Of a DNA stretch of 10,489 nucleotides, positions 7,521 to 10,489 are shown in pieces. The notes under the pieces are model-generated. The model searched no databases, was not told the origin of the DNA, and saw only the letters and a list, made by a program, of their open reading frames with translations. The position numbers were made by a program, and so were the translations under genes. Numbering within the stretch: position 1 is the first letter of the stretch; every line of letters begins with the position of its first letter. The stretch is taken from contig SCSR01000097.1 of assembly GCA_004297575.1 (NCBI GenBank), forward strand, positions 1 to 10,489. The letters are read 5' to 3'. The stretch comes from an archaeon. GTDB lineage: Archaea; Aenigmatarchaeota; Aenigmatarchaeia; CG10238-14; SCSR01.

Positions 7521-7536
7521 AATATTAATAATATAT
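7521..7536 (-). promoter_or_regulatory. TATA-like AT-rich box for the EEP gene
   Basis: Sixteen consecutive A/T bases (minus strand ATATATTATTAATATT) end 19 bases before the ATG at 7502 and abut the epimerase stop at 7537. The spacing suits a leaderless or very short-leader archaeal mRNA. Confidence 0.55.
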
Positions 7537-8961
7537 TCACAAGTAATCCAAGCTGCTTGTTTCATTCCACAGCTTCAACCTCTGGTGCACCCATCTGAAC
7601 GCGATATTGTCCGCAGTGTTCTCCCTTTCCAGTATCTCCACTATCTTCATTGAAATCTCCCCGGGCTTGCCGTATATCTGCTTCTTCGCCATTATCTTGT
7701 TTTTCACAGTCTCGTTCTTTTCCACATGCTTTACCATCTTTGTGATGAAGGATGCTGAAATCGGAGGGACAAGGAGGTTGTTCTTTGCCTGGAAAATCGT
7801 TTCTGGCCTATCCGTATTCAACCTTACAGTCAGCGGCATCACATGCTTGAAGTATAACAGTTCCTCTTGCATCGAGCCCGAGTCTGTCAACTCAATCGCG
7901 CAATGCTTGCTGTCCAGAAATTCTATCACATGGCTATACTCTTTCCAGAGAGGTGTGAACAAAAAGTTCTTGTGCTCCTCAGCAAGCTTCACCAGATTAT
8001 CGCGCAAGTTGTAATGGTTGAGTGCAGCTTTGGTCGCATTCAGCTCTACAAGAATGACGTTATATCCATCCTTCACCAAGTCAGTCACACCCTGCACTAT
8101 GGACTTGAATCTGGTAGGAGTGAGGTTTCCTCTCCTGTGTATGTCGACTCTGATCCATTCTCCTTTCTCCAGTTGCGGGTAATGTTCGAATATGCTCGTG
8201 CTCGGCTTTTCTTTCCTCTTGATGTCAATCGCATCGATTCCCGAGTTCCCTACAGTATATATCCTATCTTCCGGAAATCCCTCTCTCAGTAAATTGTCCT
8301 TGGCAAGTTCGCATGGTGCGAAAAAATATTCAGTCCCTGCAGCGCATATCCATGTATCAATCTGTTCCGGAAATGGTTCTTCCCTCATCAGCATCCACTT
8401 GCCGTTGAACTGCTTGTCTATGAAATTCTCTATATCATTTTCACTCGGTTCGGCTTTGATGTTTTTGATTCCGACTGGCGCCATCGATCTGATACCTGCC
8501 TCGTTTTGTGCCACCTTCTGCCCTAGTGAGAATATCCAAGCCAAAGGAGACACTCCAGCAGCCAGTGTGTCACCATGCACTACAGGCAATACCGTCGCGC
8601 CATACTCTTTCTTCAGGTGCCTTCCAAAAGTACCTAATTTCAATATCATCTCGCTCGACTTTTCCATCAGGTCTCCTCTCACCTGCAAGTCGCATGCGAT
8701 GAATTTCTCCAGCCCGAATTCCTTCAATCCATATCCCATGACATCGTCGAAATGCTGCCCTGTGTTGATGATGAAGAACGGCATATCCTGTTTCATGCAC
8801 TCTATCGCTACCGGTGCCTGCTTGTAGAAATCGGGCTTCGTCGCAGTCACTATGGCTATTATCCCGCGATTGCTCGCCTTGGATTTTTCCACAGCTTCCT
8901 TTATCACTTTTTCCGAAATCCTGATCGGCAGATAATCCCTCTTTATAGGCAGCTCTATCAT
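7537..8961 (-). CDS. UDP-N-acetylglucosamine 2-epimerase family protein with internal insertion
   Basis: 474 residues against about 370-380 for bacterial WecB. The expected reaction interconverts UDP-GlcNAc and UDP-ManNAc, supplying ManNAc-type sugars for surface glycans. Family motifs in order: 'ATKPDFYKQAP' (42-50; counterpart of GTRPE..K, with Arg replaced by Lys and the Lys kept at 48), 'NTGQHFD' (66-72), 'VHGDT' (Asp131), 'NEAGIRS' (Glu154), 'PFPEQ' (Glu199), 'FAPCELAKDNLLREG', 'GNSGIDAI' (238-245), 'IHRRGN' (His275), 'LTDSGSMQEE' (358-367) and 'TDRPE' (383-387). Catalytic acids and the histidine are therefore kept. About 37 extra residues sit between the EAG and PEQ motifs, and there is a C-terminal extension (ending WNETSSLDYL). 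A strong TATA box precedes the ATG, and no ribosome binding site is needed if leaderless. Another nucleotide-sugar epimerase or hydrolase in the same superfamily is possible because the first motif is altered. Confidence 0.88.
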   Translation of the reverse strand: MIELPIKRDYLPIRISEKVIKEAVEKSKASNRGIIAIVTATKPDFYKQAPVAIECMKQDMPFFIINTGQHFDDVMGYGLKEFGLEKFIACDLQVRGDLMEKSSEMILKLGTFGRHLKKEYGATVLPVVHGDTLAAGVSPLAWIFSLGQKVAQNEAGIRSMAPVGIKNIKAEPSENDIENFIDKQFNGKWMLMREEPFPEQIDTWICAAGTEYFFAPCELAKDNLLREGFPEDRIYTVGNSGIDAIDIKRKEKPSTSIFEHYPQLEKGEWIRVDIHRRGNLTPTRFKSIVQGVTDLVKDGYNVILVELNATKAALNHYNLRDNLVKLAEEHKNFLFTPLWKEYSHVIEFLDSKHCAIELTDSGSMQEELLYFKHVMPLTVRLNTDRPETIFQAKNNLLVPPISASFITKMVKHVEKNETVKNKIMAKKQIYGKPGEISMKIVEILERENTADNIAFRWVHQRLKLWNETSSLDYL

Positions 8962-8984
8962 GTTATCAATACTTTATTTTCAAG

Positions 8985-8992
8985 ATTATAAA
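8985..8992 (-). promoter_or_regulatory. TATA box (TTTATAAT) for the epimerase gene
   Basis: On the minus strand TTTATAAT covers 24-31 bases upstream of the ATG at 8961, a near-consensus archaeal TATA box at leaderless spacing. It lies in the 43-base gap after the PurF-like gene, so the epimerase probably has its own transcript start. Confidence 0.65.
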
Positions 8993-9004
8993 TTAAGATG
9001 CAGG

Positions 9005-10252
9005 CTATAGATGCAGCCTGTTGAGTGGAATCCCAATTTCATCAGCTAGTTCTCTTGGCGTATTAGACATAAATCCATCGACTTTCAGGTACTCCTCGAC
9101 TGTTTCGTCTGTTTCTCTTCTCCTAGCTTCAAGCGTTCTACCGAGTCTCATAGGCGACAAGTCACATGCCCATGGAGGTAACGGATAAACATTTTCAGTA
9201 GCAACATGCACTTTATTTGTGCCTGCTCGTCTCAACGCCTCTATAGCTCTGATGAGCTCGTTCCCGCTTCTCACACCATCCGTGATTGCAATTACAGATT
9301 TTTCTTTGACTACAGCCTCGAGCGCCAGTACAAATGAATCAAAATATCTGTCTGCCATGATACCCTCTTCGAAAGGTATGCCGCTTTTTTCAGAATACCC
9401 CAATGCAGCAGGCCTGGAAGAATCATTTACTGGTATAACAACATCCGCGTCATATGAACTGCGTTTCGCCAAGCCTCTGCCGATTGATTTTCTCATATTA
9501 TATGCGCTCGTGCTGCCCACATGTGAACAAGTATGCATAAAATGGGTAGCTTCCTGTCCGCAGAAAAACTGGTTGTTTCCTTTGTCAAATCTGCCTATTG
9601 TGCCTTCGCCGAGCTTGACCAGTTCGCCAGGATTTAGTTCACGTACCTTATTTATTTCGTTGTCATAATTTTCTAATTCAGTATTGATGGCATTCATTGT
9701 AAATGGTTCAGTGGACACCACATCAATGTCTCCATTCATTGATTCTCCTTTGAACAGTGTTGTATATCCTTGAGGGTTTCTAGCTGCGTAAATATCTCGT
9801 CCTGATTGCATTACAATGCTAGGGAAACCTTCAATTCTTTCGTATAACCCAAACACAATGTCCTGTATTGATTTGCTGTGTGATTGTTTGATTATCATAC
9901 TTGCAGCTTGCACAGTGCTATATGAGATATGGAATTCCTTTACAAAATGTCGTAGATTTTCTATCCTTGCATCCAGTGCAAACGAAAGCCCATTCACCTG
10001 ATTAGGTTGTATTTCGTCTTTGGTCAAACCATCATGTGCACGCTGAACAGTAGCTATGCCGCATGTCGGCATGATACTTTCCATTTTTTCAACATTTTGG
10101 CTACCCCAAAACGCGCCTGTTCCGTGTACGTTATATCCGTTTGTTGCAATACCCCATCCATTACGACCCCGATGTTGAATAGAACGCACACCATATGATA
10201 AGTGTTGCCATATAGGGCTTTCCTTGGAATAAACAGCTAACAAGCCAGCCAT
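9005..10252 (-). CDS. PurF-like protein (amidophosphoribosyltransferase homologue) with lost active sites
   Basis: 415 residues, shorter than normal PurF (about 460-500). PurF makes phosphoribosylamine from PRPP and glutamine. Both domains are recognisable. The N-terminal glutaminase-like domain has 'SIQHRGRNGWGIAT' (24-37), 'AARNPQGYTTLFKG' (156-169), 'VVSTEPF' and 'LNPGELVKLGEG'. The PRTase-like domain has 'DADVVIPVNDSSRPAALGY' (268-286) and 'SGIPFEEGIMADRY' (290-303). The key chemistry is gone. The nucleophile position reads Met-Ala-Gly instead of Met-Cys-Gly. The Arg-x-Ser-Thr-x-Gly motif reads RAHDG. The oxyanion His-Asn-Gly reads Leu-Asp-Ala. The catalytic loop before the PRPP site is shorter by about 15 residues. 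The PRPP motif VDDSIVRGTT reads ITDGVRSGNE. The start is firm: an in-frame stop lies 33 bases upstream with no other start, so there is no hidden propeptide with Cys. It probably acts as a regulator, a binding protein or a new enzyme; the true substrate is unknown. Confidence 0.8.
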   Translation of the reverse strand: MAGLLAVYSKESPIWQHLSYGVRSIQHRGRNGWGIATNGYNVHGTGAFWGSQNVEKMESIMPTCGIATVQRAHDGLTKDEIQPNQVNGLSFALDARIENLRHFVKEFHISYSTVQAASMIIKQSHSKSIQDIVFGLYERIEGFPSIVMQSGRDIYAARNPQGYTTLFKGESMNGDIDVVSTEPFTMNAINTELENYDNEINKVRELNPGELVKLGEGTIGRFDKGNNQFFCGQEATHFMHTCSHVGSTSAYNMRKSIGRGLAKRSSYDADVVIPVNDSSRPAALGYSEKSGIPFEEGIMADRYFDSFVLALEAVVKEKSVIAITDGVRSGNELIRAIEALRRAGTNKVHVATENVYPLPPWACDLSPMRLGRTLEARRRETDETVEEYLKVDGFMSNTPRELADEIGIPLNRLHL

Positions 10253-10275
10253 TAAATCAGAATTGAAAAATGAAC

Positions 10276-10282
10276 TATTTAT
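10276..10282. promoter_or_regulatory. Shared TATA-like element of the divergent PurF-like and Nudix genes
   Basis: TATTTAT on the plus strand and ATAAATA on the minus strand are one element in the 55-base divergent gap. It lies 24-30 bases from the PurF-like ATG (10252, minus) and 26-32 bases from the Nudix ATG (10308, plus), both ideal for leaderless archaeal transcripts. Confidence 0.55.
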
Positions 10283-10307
10283 GCGTTAGTCTAACCAATT
10301 CTCAAAC

Positions 10308-10489
10308 ATGCCAATAGCGACTGTAGGTGCGATAATTGAGAAAGACGGCAAAATATTATTTACGAAGAGGAACCATGAGCCCTTTAAAGGCAAGTGGGCA
10401 TTGCCAGGTGGGCATGTCGAACAAAATGAAACTGTTGAAGATGCGGTTGTCCGTGAAATAAAAGAGGAGACTAACTTGTATATACAGCC
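10308..10489 (+). CDS. Nudix hydrolase, 3' partial
   Basis: The frame starts at ATG 10308 and runs off the right edge after 60 complete codons. Nudix enzymes hydrolyse nucleoside diphosphates linked to another moiety. The start MPIATVGAIIEKDGKILFTKR is the usual first strand pair. 'FKGKWALPGGHVE' precedes a full Nudix box, with Gly35, Glu41, Arg49-Glu50 and Glu53-Glu54 at the GX5EX7REUXEEXGU spacing. The penultimate Gly is Asn56, a tolerated variant. The 'KGKWALPGG' style is seen in ADP-ribose and oxidised-nucleotide hydrolases, but substrate-deciding parts lie beyond the edge. It shares its promoter region with the PurF-like gene. Confidence 0.88.
   Translation, partial: MPIATVGAIIEKDGKILFTKRNHEPFKGKWALPGGHVEQNETVEDAVVREIKEETNLYIQ

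Noticed and set aside
7503..7565. Longer N terminus for the EEP gene starting at 7565
   Set aside because: It overlaps the epimerase 3' end and crosses the AT-rich promoter box; the family N terminus begins at 7502.
8192..8827. Long plus-strand frame (211 residues) inside the epimerase gene
   Set aside because: It is antisense to a gene with clear family motifs; Ser/Pro/Cys-rich composition is typical of a shadow frame.
9219..9668. Plus-strand 149-residue frame inside the PurF-like gene
   Set aside because: Antisense shadow of a recognised protein; no start signals.
9005..10252. PurF-like gene as a decaying pseudogene
   Set aside because: The frame is intact over 415 codons with a good promoter and many conserved structural motifs; the changes cluster at catalytic sites, which fits a new role better than decay.

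Overview
The window looks archaeal. Four kinds of evidence point this way. (1) A secreted protein carries a domain that I recognise as the archaeal PGF-pre-PGF type. (2) One gene encodes the archaea-specific editing domain of threonyl-tRNA synthetase. (3) Several start codons have a TATA-like box 24 to 32 bases upstream and almost no room for a leader, as in leaderless archaeal mRNAs. (4) The one tightly coupled start has an archaeal-type GGTGA ribosome binding site. Compact genes, short intergenic gaps and an EEP-family protein resembling those of small-genome microbes suggest a DPANN-type archaeon such as Micrarchaeota. That placement is inference only. The standard code fits all genes.

Left part (1-5422, plus strand): a two-gene cell-surface operon. 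The first gene, cut off at the left edge, encodes a giant Ig-like repeat protein with about 60 N-glycosylation sequons. One base after its stop begins a second gene for a signal-peptide-bearing, Thr-rich, PGF-pre-PGF protein that ends in a membrane anchor. The first protein has no visible membrane anchor at its C terminus, and the second has almost no N-sequons. They may form a surface-layer or adhesion complex.

Middle and right part (5511-10252, minus strand): six genes read leftward in the transcriptional order PurF-like protein, UDP-GlcNAc 2-epimerase family protein, EEP-family hydrolase, stand-alone Thr-tRNA editing domain, ScpB, and a 72-residue unknown protein. Gaps are about 30 to 45 bases. 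Most genes have their own TATA-like box, so this is more a row of short transcription units than one operon. The epimerase could supply ManNAc-type sugars for the glycans on the surface proteins (inference).

Right edge: a Nudix hydrolase gene starts on the plus strand and runs out of the window. It diverges from the PurF-like gene across only 55 bases. A single AT-rich element sits at TATA distance from both start codons.

The most unusual gene is the PurF-like one. It keeps the overall fold signatures of amidophosphoribosyltransferase, but the nucleophilic cysteine, the glutamine-site motifs, the flexible catalytic loop and the PRPP motif are all altered or missing. It looks like a pseudoenzyme or repurposed protein. 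I see no CRISPR array, insertion sequence, tRNA or rRNA gene.
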